Source of the DNA: an uncultured Planctomycetia bacterium
Lineage (GTDB): Bacteria > Planctomycetota > Phycisphaerae > Phycisphaerales > SM1A02
Direction of reading: 5' to 3'
Assembly (NCBI GenBank): GCA_937871505.1
Contig: CALMPF010000043.1
Span: 17,094 to 81,093, forward strand
DNA: 64,000 nt
Shown piece after piece: positions 30,916 to 40,395 of this stretch (position 1 is its first letter; every line of letters starts with the position of its first letter). A model generated the notes under the pieces. The model was not told where the DNA came from. It made no database searches and saw only the letters and a list, made by a program, of their open reading frames with translations. The translations under genes were made by a program, and so were the position numbers.

Positions 30916-32322
30916 ATGTCACGCGCAGAGACCTCCATGCGTCCGGGCGTCGCCCCGGTCTTCGCCAACATCCTCGAGATGATCGGCAACACGCCGATGC
31001 TGCGGCTTTCCCGCCTCGACACCGGACCGTGCGAGCTCTACGTCAAGCTGGAGTCGAGCAATCCGGGCAACTCCATCAAGGACCGCATCGCGATCTCGAT
31101 GGTCGAGGCGGCCGAGCGCGACGGACGCCTGCGGCCGGGGGGCGTCATCATCGAGGCGACGGCCGGCAACACCGGCATCGCGCTGGCGCTGGTGGCATCG
31201 CAGAAGGGATACCGCATGCGCGTGGTGATGCCCGACAAGATGAGCGACGAAAAGATCTCGCACCTGCGGGCGATGGGCGCCGAGGTGATCCTGACCCGCT
31301 CCGACGTCGCCAAGGGCCATCCCGAGTACTACCAGGACATGGCCGCGAGGCTGGCCGCCGAGACTCCGGGGTCCTTCTACGTCAATCAGTTCGGCAATCC
31401 CGCCAACCCGCAGGCGCACTACCTCACGACCGGCCCGGAGATCTGGTCCCAGATGGAAGGGCGCATCGACGTCTTCGTCGCCGGCGTCGGCTCCGGAGGG
31501 ACCGTCACCGGCGTCGGGCGCTATCTCCGCGAGCGCAATCCGGACGTCGAGATCGTCCTTGCCGATCCCGAAGGCTCCATTCTCGCGCCGCTGGTCAACG
31601 AGGGCAGGACGATCGAGCCCGGCTCGTGGCTCGTCGAGGGCATCGGCGAGGACTTCGTCCCGGACATCCTCGACCTCGGTCTCGTGGACACGGCATACTC
31701 GATCACCGACGAGGAAGCGTTCCACGTCGTCCGCGAGCTGCTGCGGAAGGAGGGCGTCCTCGCGGGAAGCTCCGTCGGCACGCTGCTCGGCGCGGCGCTC
31801 CGTCACTGCCGCGCCCAGAGCGAGCCGAAGCGCGTCGTCACGCTGATCTGCGACAGCGGGGCGAAGTACCTCTCGAAGATGTTCAACGACTTCTGGATGA
31901 TCGATCACGGGTTCATCAAGAGGACTTCGTACGGCGACCTGCGCGACCTGATCGCCCGGCGCCACGAGGAGAAGCAGGACTTCACGCTCTCGCCGGAGAC
32001 GCCGCTGATTCAGGCGATCCGACGGATGCGGCTCTTCGACGTCAGCCAGCTCGCCGTCCTCGACGAGCGCGACAGGGTCGTCGGCATCCTCGACGAGTCC
32101 GACGTGCTGCTGGCGCTCACCCGCGACCCGGAGGGACTCCGGCGGCCGGTGCGCGACTTCATGGCCGACCGAATCGAGACCATCGCGCCGACGGCGCGCG
32201 TCGAGGATCTGCTTCCGATCTTCCGCGCCGACCGGGTGGCCATCGTCACCGACAGCGAGCGCTACTACGGCCTCATCACCAGGATCGACCTGATCAACTA
32301 CCTCCGGACCTCGCTGGACTGA
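30916..32322 (+). CDS. cystathionine beta-synthase with CBS pair
   Basis: A 468-residue PLP enzyme of fold type II that condenses serine and homocysteine to cystathionine. The opening IGNTPMLRLSRL, the PLP lysine K55 in NSIKDR, the cofactor loop TAGNTG (82-87), SVGTLLGAAL and LICDSGAKYLSKMFND are all typical of the cystathionine beta-synthase/cysteine synthase group. The C-terminal part (about 335-468) holds two CBS motifs that bind adenosyl ligands and regulate the enzyme, which distinguishes it from plain cysteine synthase. With the gamma-lyase at 34244 it makes a reverse transsulfuration route from homocysteine to cysteine. The start at 30916 precedes the conserved core by about 20 residues. 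Confidence 0.9.
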   Translation: MSRAETSMRPGVAPVFANILEMIGNTPMLRLSRLDTGPCELYVKLESSNPGNSIKDRIAISMVEAAERDGRLRPGGVIIEATAGNTGIALALVASQKGYRMRVVMPDKMSDEKISHLRAMGAEVILTRSDVAKGHPEYYQDMAARLAAETPGSFYVNQFGNPANPQAHYLTTGPEIWSQMEGRIDVFVAGVGSGGTVTGVGRYLRERNPDVEIVLADPEGSILAPLVNEGRTIEPGSWLVEGIGEDFVPDILDLGLVDTAYSITDEEAFHVVRELLRKEGVLAGSSVGTLLGAALRHCRAQSEPKRVVTLICDSGAKYLSKMFNDFWMIDHGFIKRTSYGDLRDLIARRHEEKQDFTLSPETPLIQAIRRMRLFDVSQLAVLDERDRVVGILDESDVLLALTRDPEGLRRPVRDFMADRIETIAPTARVEDLLPIFRADRVAIVTDSERYYGLITRIDLINYLRTSLD

Positions 32323-32787
32323 AGAGGCGGGCCACGGACGGCGTCGCGCCGGTTCAGCACGACTCTCGACGCCGACTGCCGGCACATCAGCACTCCGCCT
32401 CGGGCGCGGGCGGAAGGGGCCGGCCTGCACACGCGCTTCCCTGCGCCGCAACGAGCGCTGGGATGTCCGTCACCGCGTTCGTCAAGGCCCGAAGCACCAT
32501 CGAGTCTGCCTCCGGATCCAGGCGAGTTGCGGCGACGATGAGATTCGCCTCTCCGCTCGTCCGCAGCCCGAGTGACTTTCGCCACAGGCTGCTGGCAGCG
32601 CGGAGAGCTCCGAGATACGGCAACGCCCGGCCGGCTTGCGCTCGCGAATGTTGACGCCGCGGATGACCATGCCGTGCGGAGCTCACGACCTCCGCAGCCG
32701 GATCGCCCAGGTCGGCGTCGCTCGCGCGCGCGGTGTTCGGAAGGACGCGGGCGGACCCTTCGCGCAGGGCGCAAGCTCGCACCGTTT
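32323..32787. other. intergenic region with a dispersed 34-bp repeat
   Basis: About 460 bp between convergent genes. Several short frames overlap here, none with a start signal or recognisable family. The only clear content is the 34-bp repeat at 32557-32590. Confidence 0.6.
32557..32590 (-). repeat. 34-bp dispersed repeat, copy 1
   Basis: Read on the minus strand it begins AGCCTGTGGCGAAAGTCA and matches 50259-50292 at 32 of 34 positions. The 11-base core AGCCTGTGGCG also occurs at 21563-21573 and 43834-43844 (minus strand). Confidence 0.8.
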
Positions 32788-33777
32788 TCACGACCCGCCG
32801 AGTGCCGTCCGGGCCGAGCGCAGCGCGGCCTCGGTCTGGTCGCTGGCATGCTTCATGGCCTCGTGGTTGACGGAGAGGTCCTCGACGCCTCTGGACTTCG
32901 CCTTCTCGTTCAGTTGCCGCATCCGCGCCGGCGAAGCACCGGGCCACGCGCCCGCGGCTTCGGCGGCGATGGACTCGATCGCCGCGGCCGCGGCGATCCG
33001 CTGCTCGCTCGTCCGGCGCTTGAGGCCCTGGGTCGCGACCGTCGCGTACGACGTGTCCTGCGCGTGCCGGAGCCAGCTCCCCACGAGCTTGCCGTCCGCC
33101 TCGAGGATCTCCGGCGCCCTGGCCAGCGACCGCTGCCGGAACTCGCTCATCGCCTGGAGGATGTCGGTTCGCCAGGCGGCATCGGCAAGGGAGCGGTTCT
33201 GCTGGATGAACTCAGTGGCCAAGTGGGCCATGCCGAGCGCCGCCATGAACTCGATCGCGGTCTGACCTGAACCGCCGACCTGCCCGGCCATGCGGTAGAT
33301 GGCGGCGATCCGCTTGGCGGCGCCATCCTTGTCGCCTGCGGAGAGGAGTCTGGCAGCATCGGCCTGCAGCGCTCGGGCGAGCCTGCGCTGGGCCGCCAGA
33401 TGCGGCAGCTCGGTCGTCAGTCCGGCGGAGTAGTCCACGCCGAAGTCGCAGGTGGTCGCCTTGGACGCCTCCACCACTCGATCGAGGAGCGCCGCGTTGG
33501 CGACGAGCGCCGCGTCGGAGATCGTGCCGCCTTCGACGGCCCCATGGACGCTGGAGCCGAGCGCGCGGTCGACATCCGCGTAGGTGTCGGCGGGCCCCAG
33601 CGATGCGGGGGAGGTTGCGAGAGGTCCGGACTCTCGACCATCGCCGCAGCCGGTGAAGGTGAGCGCCGATGCGAGGGCCAGGAGACCCAGCATCGTGCGC
33701 CGGCTCCGGGGGTGCCGCGCCTGGCACCGCGACGCGCGGGACAGAGAGTCAGGTCGGATGGTCTGTGAACTGGGCAT
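32788..33777 (-). CDS. lipoprotein of unknown function
   Basis: A 329-residue exported lipoprotein with a basic n-region, hydrophobic core LGLLALASALTFTGC and lipobox cysteine C44. The mature part is almost entirely helical, with long stretches such as LAAQRRLARALQADAARLLSAGDKDGAAKRIAAIYRMAG and RTDILQAMSEFRQRSLARAPEIL, resembling a helical-repeat protein. No family name can be given. The ATG at 33777 has a strong GAGGAG site a few bases upstream. It lies between the two transsulfuration genes on the opposite strand, without an evident functional link. Confidence 0.75.
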   Translation of the reverse strand: MPSSQTIRPDSLSRASRCQARHPRSRRTMLGLLALASALTFTGCGDGRESGPLATSPASLGPADTYADVDRALGSSVHGAVEGGTISDAALVANAALLDRVVEASKATTCDFGVDYSAGLTTELPHLAAQRRLARALQADAARLLSAGDKDGAAKRIAAIYRMAGQVGGSGQTAIEFMAALGMAHLATEFIQQNRSLADAAWRTDILQAMSEFRQRSLARAPEILEADGKLVGSWLRHAQDTSYATVATQGLKRRTSEQRIAAAAAIESIAAEAAGAWPGASPARMRQLNEKAKSRGVEDLSVNHEAMKHASDQTEAALRSARTALGGS

Positions 33778-34243
33778 GAGTCTCCTCAGGTGCTCTCGGC
33801 CGGGCACTCCGCTGCTCGGCGGTTCCGTTCGAAGCCGCTGTCCACTCCGCGCGACGTCGGCATCGCCAGCGGTCTCCGGGACAAACGGCCTGCGCCCGCT
33901 GGACTCACGCGACCAACCCCTCACGCTCGCCGGAAATCGTCCGCATGCACCTGCCGCAGTTCGTCGAGCGGCTCGTCGATCCCCCGCCGGCGGGCGCCGA
34001 CCATCATGCCGACGACGGCGCCGCCGATCCCCGTCGGCGTCCCGGCGCCGTGCCCCAACGCCTCGTCGGTTTCCGGCGCGACGGCGCGAATCATGTTCCT
34101 GATGGAATCGCCTCTCCCCGATCATGCAGGCACGGGAGTTCGTCTCATGGAACCTACGCTGGCGACCGAGGCCGACTCGAGCCGCACCCCCCTGCCCAGG
34201 TCGTCGTCGCCGCGCGACGGCGAGGTCTCTCGGCACCACCGCC
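33778..34243. other. intergenic region around one small candidate gene
   Basis: About 470 bp between divergent genes. It contains the small minus-strand candidate at 33921-34094. The rest shows no further structure. Confidence 0.5.
33921..34094 (-). CDS. small glycine-zipper-like protein (candidate)
   Basis: A 57-residue frame starting MIRAVAPETDEALG. It has a Gly-rich segment (GTPTGIGGAVVGMMVGA) resembling a glycine zipper that can insert in membranes, then a charged tail (RGIDEPLDELRQVHADDFRRA). Amino-acid use looks more protein-like than in the other frames of this gap, which read as Arg-rich noise. An AGGA lies just 2 nt before the ATG, which is too close for a good ribosome binding site. 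Its status is uncertain. Confidence 0.4.
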   Translation of the reverse strand: MIRAVAPETDEALGHGAGTPTGIGGAVVGMMVGARRRGIDEPLDELRQVHADDFRRA

Positions 34244-35449
34244 ATGCCCCATCTCGACACCCTCGCCATCCACGGCAACCAGCATCCGGACCCGGTCACC
34301 GGCGCCGTCATGCCGCCGATCTCGGTCTCATCGACGTATGCCCAGGAATCTCCGGGGGTCCATCGGGGCTTCGAGTACTCGCGCAGCCACAACCCCACGC
34401 GCTACGCCCTCGAGCGCCTTGTCGCCGCGCTCGAAGGCAGCGGGATCGACGAGGGGACCGACCCGAGCTGCGGCGCCTTCGCCTTCTCATCGGGGCTCGC
34501 CGCGACGGCGACCTGCCTCGAGCTGCTTGATTCGGGCGACCGCCTGATCGCGATGGACGATCTCTACGGCGGGACCTTCCGGCTCTTCACGAGGGTCCGC
34601 GAGCGGTCGATGAACCTGCGCGCCGAGTACGTCGATCTCGCGGACCTCGCCGCGCTCGAGCGGGCCGTCGCCCGGCAGGCGCCGAAGATGATCTGGGTGG
34701 AGACGCCCACGAACCCCACGCTCAAGATCGCCGACCTCGCCGCGATCGCCGAGATCGGGCGCTCCGGCGGGGCGATCTGCGTCTGCGACAACACCTTCGC
34801 CACGCCGATGCTCCAGCGCCCCCTTGCCGCGGAGCACGGGGGCGGATTCGACATCGTGATGCACTCGGCGACCAAGTACATCGGCGGACACAGCGACGTC
34901 GTCGGCGGCGTGCTCGTGACGCGCCGTGCGGATCTCGCCGAGCGGCTGCGGTTCCTCCAGAACGCCATCGGCTCGGTGATGGGGCCCTTCGATGCCTACC
35001 TCTGCCTGCGCGGCGCCAAGACGCTGGCGCTGCGCGTCGCCCGGCACTCCACCAGCGCCCAGCGGATCGCGGAGTGGCTCGAGGGGCATCCCAAGGTCGA
35101 GCGAGTCGTCTATCCCGGGCTCCCGAGCCATCCGCAGCACGCGCTGGCGGCCCGGCAGATGCGCCTCGACGGCACGCCCGCCTTCGGAGGCATGATCACG
35201 ATCTTCCTCCGCGGCGGCCTCGACGAGAGCCGGCGCTTCCTCGAGCACGTCCATCTCTTCGCCCTGGCCGAGAGCCTCGGCGGCGTCGAGAGCCTGATCG
35301 AGCATCCGGCGATCATGACCCACGCGAGCGTGCCCCCCGAGGCGCGCGCGAAGCTCGGCATCGGCGACTCCCTCGTGCGGCTCAGCGTCGGGATCGAGCA
35401 CGTCGACGATCTCATCGCCGACCTCGACGCGGCGCTGAAGGCGATGTAG
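34244..35449 (+). CDS. cystathionine gamma-lyase/gamma-synthase family
   Basis: A 401-residue PLP enzyme of the Cys/Met metabolism family. Visible are AVMPPISVSSTYAQ, YSRSHNPTRYALE, DDLYGGTFRLF, WVETPTNPTLKIADL, the PLP lysine K211 in HSATKYIGGHSD, and SLGGVESLIEHPAIMTHASVP near the C terminus. Gamma-lyase cleaves cystathionine to cysteine, and gamma-synthase builds cystathionine from an activated homoserine; sequence alone does not separate them. The presence of a cystathionine beta-synthase 1.9 kb upstream favours the lyase. RecQ follows after 11 bp on the same strand, so the two are probably co-transcribed. Confidence 0.88.
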   Translation: MPHLDTLAIHGNQHPDPVTGAVMPPISVSSTYAQESPGVHRGFEYSRSHNPTRYALERLVAALEGSGIDEGTDPSCGAFAFSSGLAATATCLELLDSGDRLIAMDDLYGGTFRLFTRVRERSMNLRAEYVDLADLAALERAVARQAPKMIWVETPTNPTLKIADLAAIAEIGRSGGAICVCDNTFATPMLQRPLAAEHGGGFDIVMHSATKYIGGHSDVVGGVLVTRRADLAERLRFLQNAIGSVMGPFDAYLCLRGAKTLALRVARHSTSAQRIAEWLEGHPKVERVVYPGLPSHPQHALAARQMRLDGTPAFGGMITIFLRGGLDESRRFLEHVHLFALAESLGGVESLIEHPAIMTHASVPPEARAKLGIGDSLVRLSVGIEHVDDLIADLDAALKAM

Positions 35450-35460
35450 CAGCCGCGACC

Positions 35461-37506
35461 ATGCCGAGACCCCTCGCAGACTTCAACGCCTTCGAGCCCC
35501 CGGAGCCTCCGGAGCACCCGGAGCACCCGGAGCCCACGAGTCACCCCGAACCCGCGGATCGCCCCGATCACATGGATCACCCTGGTCCCCCCGCGACCGT
35601 CGGCCTCCCCGGGCGGACCGATCCGGTGCTCGGCGCGGTCCGGACGATCTGGGGCTTCGACACGCTGCGCCCGCTCCAGCGCGAGGCGATCGACGCCGCG
35701 GTGGCGCGGCGGGATTCGCTCGTGGTGCTGCCCACCGGGGGCGGCAAGAGCCTCTGCTATCAGGTGCCGCCGCTGGTCGCGGGACGGATGGACGTGGTCG
35801 TCTCGCCGCTGATCGCGCTGATGAAGGACCAGGTCGACGGGCTCAGGGCCAACGACTACCCCGCCGCGGCGCTGCACAGCGCGATGACCGACGCGGAGCG
35901 GCGCGACGCGCGATCGCTCGTCGAGCGCGGAGCGTGCAGGCTGCTCTTCGTTTCGCCCGAGCGGCTGCTGTCGCAGGGCTTTCTCGACTTCCTCGCCCGC
36001 GCCGGCGTGCGCGCGGTCGCCATCGACGAGGCCCACTGCATCTCCCACTGGGGCCATGACTTCAGGCCGGAGTACCGCCAGCTCCGCTCGATCCGCGAGC
36101 GGCTGCCGGAGGCGAGCCTCCATGCCTACACGGCGACCGCGACCCCGCGGGTGCGCGACGACATCGTCGCGCAGCTCCGCCTGCGCGATCCTGCCCTGCT
36201 CGTCGGCGACTTCCACCGGCCGAACCTCCTCTACCGCGTCGTTCCCAAGACGAACGCGGAGACTCAGGTGCTCCAGGTCCTCGCCCGGCACGCGGGGGAG
36301 GCGGCGATCGTCTACTGCATCTCCCGGCGGGAGACGGAGTCGCTGGCCACCGCGCTGCGCCAGTCGCGGATCCGCGCCGCGCACTACCACGCCGGAATGA
36401 CGCCCGACGCGCGGCGCGAGACGCAGGAGCGCTTCGCGGACGAGTCGCTCGATGTGATCGTCGCGACGATCGCCTTCGGGATGGGCATCGACCGCAGCGA
36501 CGTGCGCTGCGTCGTCCATGCGGGCGTGCCGAAGTCGATCGAGGCGTATCAGCAGGAGTCCGGTCGGGCCGGCCGCGACGGGCTGCCAGCGGAGTGCGTC
36601 CTGCTCTACGGCTACGGCGACATCGCGCGGTGGGAGTCGCTGATGCAGCGCAGCCGCGACGAGGCCGCGGCGCTCGATCCGGAGGCCGCGCCCGCGCTCG
36701 ATGAGAACCTCCGGGTGCAGCGTGCGCACCTCGCGGACATTCAGCGGCTCTGCGCCGGCTCGCGCTGCCGGCACCGGGCCCTCTGCGAGCACTTCGGGCA
36801 GCGCTGGGAGCGAGCCGCCTGCGCAGCCTGCGATGTCTGCCTCGGCGAGATCGACGCGATGCCGGACGCGACCACGGTGGCGCGGAAGATCCTCTCCGCC
36901 GTCGCCCGGACGGGTCAGGCCTTCGGCGTGGGACACGTCGTGAAGGTGCTCCTCGGGAGCACGGACGAGGCGGTGCGACGACATGGCCACGATCGGCTGA
37001 GCGTTCACGGACTGCTCGGCGCCCTGCCCCAGGCCGCCACCACGAACCTCGTCCACCAGCTCCTCGATCACGGCCTTCTCGCCCGCACGGAGGGCGATCG
37101 TCCGACGCTCTTCATCACGCCCGCCGGCGCGGAGGCGATGCGCGGCGGCGTGGAAGTCGCGCTTCGTCGCCCCATCACCGGCCGCAAGGCCAAGGCGGTG
37201 AAGCGCACCGAGGACGATGCGCGGTCGTGGGCGGGCGTCGAACGCGATCTCTTCGACCGCCTCCGCGAACTGCGCCGCGCCGTCGCCGCGGCGAGGCAGG
37301 TGCCGCCCTACGTGATCTTCGACGACCGCACCCTGCGCGAGCTCGCCCGCGTCCGCCCTTCAGACATGGATCGCCTCGCGACCATCCGCGGGGTCGGGCG
37401 GCGCAAGCTCGAGGACCTCGGGCCGATGTTCCTCGACGCGATCCGGGAGCACTGCCGCGCCGCGGGCCTCGCGATGGATGTCGAGTCGGGCGAGGTCGCG
37501 GGATGA
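35461..37506 (+). CDS. recQ: ATP-dependent DNA helicase RecQ
   Basis: A 681-residue 3' to 5' helicase used in recombination repair. Walker A PTGGGKS is at 91-97, the DEAH box is at 189-192 (AIDEAHCISHWGHDFRPEY), and ESGRAGRDG is motif VI. A zinc-binding cluster is visible in CAGSRCRHRALCEHFG and CAACDVC, a winged-helix region follows, and the C-terminal HRDC domain contains RGVGRRKLEDLG. The first 50 residues are a Pro/Glu/His-rich repeat (PEPPEHPEHPEP) that normal RecQ lacks. The ATG at 35461 gives this form; the helicase domain itself begins near residue 55. It follows the cystathionine gene by 11 bp. Confidence 0.95.
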   Translation: MPRPLADFNAFEPPEPPEHPEHPEPTSHPEPADRPDHMDHPGPPATVGLPGRTDPVLGAVRTIWGFDTLRPLQREAIDAAVARRDSLVVLPTGGGKSLCYQVPPLVAGRMDVVVSPLIALMKDQVDGLRANDYPAAALHSAMTDAERRDARSLVERGACRLLFVSPERLLSQGFLDFLARAGVRAVAIDEAHCISHWGHDFRPEYRQLRSIRERLPEASLHAYTATATPRVRDDIVAQLRLRDPALLVGDFHRPNLLYRVVPKTNAETQVLQVLARHAGEAAIVYCISRRETESLATALRQSRIRAAHYHAGMTPDARRETQERFADESLDVIVATIAFGMGIDRSDVRCVVHAGVPKSIEAYQQESGRAGRDGLPAECVLLYGYGDIARWESLMQRSRDEAAALDPEAAPALDENLRVQRAHLADIQRLCAGSRCRHRALCEHFGQRWERAACAACDVCLGEIDAMPDATTVARKILSAVARTGQAFGVGHVVKVLLGSTDEAVRRHGHDRLSVHGLLGALPQAATTNLVHQLLDHGLLARTEGDRPTLFITPAGAEAMRGGVEVALRRPITGRKAKAVKRTEDDARSWAGVERDLFDRLRELRRAVAAARQVPPYVIFDDRTLRELARVRPSDMDRLATIRGVGRRKLEDLGPMFLDAIREHCRAAGLAMDVESGEVAG

Positions 37507-37689
37507 CCGGGACGGCATCCAGTGCGCGCGACCCGCGCGAAGCCCGCGCTGCGCACTCCTGATCGAGCGGCTCGACCGGAGCCCGGATGCCCCCCGCAGC
37601 ACGCGCTCCTGGACGCGCGGAGGCGGTCGTGTTCGTCGATCGTGATGCCCGGCCGCCGCCTCATCGCGCGACCGCGGCGCGAGCGCGTC

Positions 37690-38739
37690 CTACTCCCCGC
37701 GGTCGCTCCGTCCCGGCTCGACTCCTGCGGCCACCTCCGGCTCAGCCTCGAATTCGAGGGCGATCTCGACCGGCGCCACCGTCGCGGGGCGCCCGCCGGG
37801 CACGACGGGATCCTCGTCGCGCTGTTCGATCCTGATCCTCCGCTGCCGCGCGAGCTCGAGCATCGCGAGGAAGAGGCCGATCTTCTCCAGTCTCGTCCGA
37901 CCCTCGAAGACGCGCTGGAGCGACAGCCGGTGCAGCGGCGCGCCGCCGAGGCGGTCGAGAAGGTCTTCCTGATGCAGCGCGATCGGGGTGTCGTCGTACT
38001 CGACACGATGGTCGCCGAGGCGAGCGAAGTCGATGGCGCCGGCGATCCGCTCGTACGCGTCGAGCAGATCGAGCGCGTGCGCATCCTCGAGCTCCAGCGC
38101 CGACTCCGCCTCGTCGTCATCGAACGATTCCGCTGCGCCATCCCCCCCCGCATCCTCCCCCGCGCTTCCGGCCTCCGCCGCTCTCCCCCGCTCGGCGTCG
38201 TCCGGTGCGTTCGCCCGCGCCGGCGGCAGCGCGGGCAGGATGCGCACGGGGTGCCGCTGCCAGAACTCGACGCGGTGCGCCTCGAGGTCCTCCGCGGCGC
38301 GGCGATATCGCTGGTACGCCAGCAGCGCCTGCACGAGCTCGGCCCGCGGATCGATCAGCTCGGGACGACCCGCACCCTCCTCGTCGGATCCCTCGCGCCG
38401 GACCGGCGCCAGCGTCCGCGCCTTGATCTCGATCAGCGTCGCGGCCATCACGAGGAACTCTCCCGCCTCCTCCACGTCGACGTGCGCCGCCGCGCGGTGG
38501 ACGAAGGCGAGGAACTGGTCGGTGATGGTCGCGATGGGGATGTCGTGAATGTCCACCTCGGCCCGGCGGATGAGGTAGAGCAGCAGGTCGAGGGGCCCCT
38601 GGAACGCGGCCAGCGAGACCGTGTAGTCGCCCTCGCTCGGCGACTCCGCCGAGCGGGCGAGTTCACCCGCGAGCGGGTCGCCCGGCCTGGGATCCGAGGG
38701 CGCGGCCTGAGGAGCGTGCGGCAATCCCGAAGAGACCAT
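37690..38739 (-). CDS. scpA: segregation and condensation protein ScpA
   Basis: A 349-residue kleisin that bridges the SMC ATPase heads in chromosome condensation. The N-terminal SMC-neck-binding helix region is typical (FQGPLDLLLYLIRRAEVDIHDIPIATITDQFLAFV, then EAGEFLVMAATLIEIKARTL), and the C-terminal winged-helix part (HRLSLQRVFEGRTRLEKIGLFLAMLELARQRRIRIEQ) binds SMC. An acidic low-complexity insertion of about 40 residues (about 170-210) lies in the flexible middle, and another tail follows residue 325. Its usual partner scpB is not next to it. The ATG at 38739 has TAGACT 7 nt upstream. The gene is divergent from kdsD. Confidence 0.92.
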   Translation of the reverse strand: MVSSGLPHAPQAAPSDPRPGDPLAGELARSAESPSEGDYTVSLAAFQGPLDLLLYLIRRAEVDIHDIPIATITDQFLAFVHRAAAHVDVEEAGEFLVMAATLIEIKARTLAPVRREGSDEEGAGRPELIDPRAELVQALLAYQRYRRAAEDLEAHRVEFWQRHPVRILPALPPARANAPDDAERGRAAEAGSAGEDAGGDGAAESFDDDEAESALELEDAHALDLLDAYERIAGAIDFARLGDHRVEYDDTPIALHQEDLLDRLGGAPLHRLSLQRVFEGRTRLEKIGLFLAMLELARQRRIRIEQRDEDPVVPGGRPATVAPVEIALEFEAEPEVAAGVEPGRSDRGE

Positions 38740-38746
38740 CGGCGTG

Positions 38747-38752
38747 AGTCTA
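38747..38752 (-). promoter_or_regulatory. TAGACT -10-like element of scpA
   Basis: Minus-strand TGTTAGACT (extended -10 form) ends 7 nt before the scpA ATG, fitting a leaderless message. Confidence 0.5.
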
Positions 38753-38944
38753 ACACTGCGCCGCCGGGCAGCTCCCGATGATCTCTCCGGAGGCGACGCT
38801 CCGCGGCCTCGAGGCCCGCGGCGCGCAGGGGGACCAGGTGCGGACCAGCAGCTTCGCTCTCGAGCGCAGGGCCTCCGCTCCCGGAGTTCCTCGGGACGGA
38901 GCGGCGCGGGGCCGGCGCGCCGAGAGCCGCGCGCAGGCGGAACC

Positions 38945-38950
38945 TACACT
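38945..38950 (+). promoter_or_regulatory. TACACT -10-like element of kdsD
   Basis: TACACT ends 6 nt before the ATG at 38957, so the start codon would be at or near the 5' end of the mRNA. Confidence 0.5.
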
Positions 38951-38956
38951 CGCCCC

Positions 38957-39976
38957 ATGACGACGTCGCCCGCCGCGGCGCGATCGACAGCCGACGAGAC
39001 GACCTTCCTTGCGGAGGCGCTCCGCGCCGAAGCCGAGGGAGTCCTGCGGATCGCCGACCGCATCGAACGGAGCGAGCTTCCGGGAGTGCATCGCGCCGTC
39101 GACCTGATCGCGCGCTGCGAAGGTCACGTCGTCGTCTCGGGGATGGGCAAGTCCGGGCTGATCGGCCAGAAGATCTCGGCGACGCTCAGTTCGCTGCGTC
39201 AGCCTTCGCACACGCTCCACCCGGCGGAGGCGATGCATGGGGATCTCGGGCGCATCCGTCGCGGCGACGTGGCGCTGCTGCTCTCCTACAGCGGCGAGAC
39301 CGAGGAGCTGGTGGCGCTCGCGTCGATCCTGCGGGCCGACGGCGTCCCGCGCGTCGGGATCTCGCGCAGCGACGAGTCGACGCTCGCGCGGCTCTGCGAT
39401 GCCCACGTCGGTCTCGGCTCGATCGAGGAGGCGTGTCCGCTCAATCTCGCGCCGACGGCGAGCACGACCGTGATGCTGGCCGTCGGCGACGCGCTGGCGC
39501 TGGCGGTGGCGCGTCGGCGGAACTTCGCCGCCGACGACTTTCATCGGAATCACCCCGGAGGACTGCTCGGGGCCGAACTGCGTCCGATCGTCGATGTCCT
39601 TCGCTTCCGCGTCGGCGCCAACCTCCCCGTCGTGCGCGACGACATCTCGGTGCTCGACGCCCTGCGGTGCGCCGGCGGCGGTCGGCGGGCGGGGGCTGTC
39701 ATGCTCGTCGACTCCGAGGGCAGGCTCTCGGGGATCTTCACCGATGGCGACCTTCGGAGGCTGATCGGCGACGATCCCGGACGGATCCACGAGCCGGTCG
39801 CGACGGCGATGACGCCGCGTCCGCAGCACCTCTGGGTCGATGATCTGGTCCGTGACGCAGTCCGGCTCGTGCGCGAGCGGCGCGTCGATGAGATCCCGGT
39901 GCTCGACCGCGACGGACGCCCCGTCGGCCTCGTCGATGTCCAGGACCTGATCGCGATGAAGGTCGTCAGCGAGTGA
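38957..39976 (+). CDS. kdsD: arabinose-5-phosphate isomerase KdsD
   Basis: A 339-residue isomerase that converts ribulose 5-phosphate to arabinose 5-phosphate, the first step of Kdo synthesis for lipopolysaccharide. The SIS domain (about 1-195) shows VVVSGMGKSGLIGQKISATLSSL, HGDLGRIRRGDVALLLSYSGETEEL and NLAPTASTTVMLAVGDALALA, with FHRNHPGGLLG closing it. Two CBS motifs follow (about 215-339; GIFTDGDLRRL and VGLVDVQDLI). Length and order match the KdsD/KpsF/GutQ family exactly. The start at 38957 agrees with the family and with the upstream TACACT. The presence of kdsD supports a Kdo-containing outer membrane. Confidence 0.92.
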   Translation: MTTSPAAARSTADETTFLAEALRAEAEGVLRIADRIERSELPGVHRAVDLIARCEGHVVVSGMGKSGLIGQKISATLSSLRQPSHTLHPAEAMHGDLGRIRRGDVALLLSYSGETEELVALASILRADGVPRVGISRSDESTLARLCDAHVGLGSIEEACPLNLAPTASTTVMLAVGDALALAVARRRNFAADDFHRNHPGGLLGAELRPIVDVLRFRVGANLPVVRDDISVLDALRCAGGGRRAGAVMLVDSEGRLSGIFTDGDLRRLIGDDPGRIHEPVATAMTPRPQHLWVDDLVRDAVRLVRERRVDEIPVLDRDGRPVGLVDVQDLIAMKVVSE

Positions 39977-40395
39977 TCGTCGGCAGTCTGGCCCCTCGAC
40001 CGCCGCGCTCAATCCACTCGGGGAGGCCCGGTCGACCGCTGAATCCGCCGCGGACCGAGTGCGGGAGGCCGGGACGGCGCCCCGCTGCGCTGCGAGGGGG
40101 CGAAGAACTCCGGGAAAAACCCCCCCTCGGCGGCTCGCGCCGCTTGCCGAAGGGCAAAAACGACGGTAAATTCGGCACATTCCTGGTCCACGCGACCGGG
40201 AAGCTCCGACATCCCGCAGCGCTTCGGCTGGGCGACCGCCCGCCGCCGCACTGCGGGGCCGTTCCAGATCGGGAACGGACACCCCGTCGGGGAGCGTCGA
40301 AGGGGACCATGTCGGTCCTCCGCTCTCTGGCGTCGTCACCGAGGAATCCAGCAGCGACAGCGGCTGGATTCAGCAGTAAGGAAAGGACTCGCTCC
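39977..40395. other. long leader region of the HU gene
   Basis: About 420 bp without a gene. It holds a promoter candidate at 40144-40172, which would give the HU message a leader of about 215 nt. No riboswitch or other named structure is recognised in it. Confidence 0.5.
40144..40172 (+). promoter_or_regulatory. promoter for HU gene (TTGCCG-17-TAAATT)
   Basis: TTGCCG at 40144-40149, a 17-nt spacer and TAAATT at 40167-40172 form a good sigma-70-type promoter. The A-rich spacer stands out against the GC-rich surroundings. It faces the HU gene about 220 bp downstream. Confidence 0.6.

Noticed and set aside
35491..35590. Tandem PEH/PEP codon repeat as a separate element
   Set aside because: Lies inside the recQ N terminus and reads as a low-complexity protein segment.
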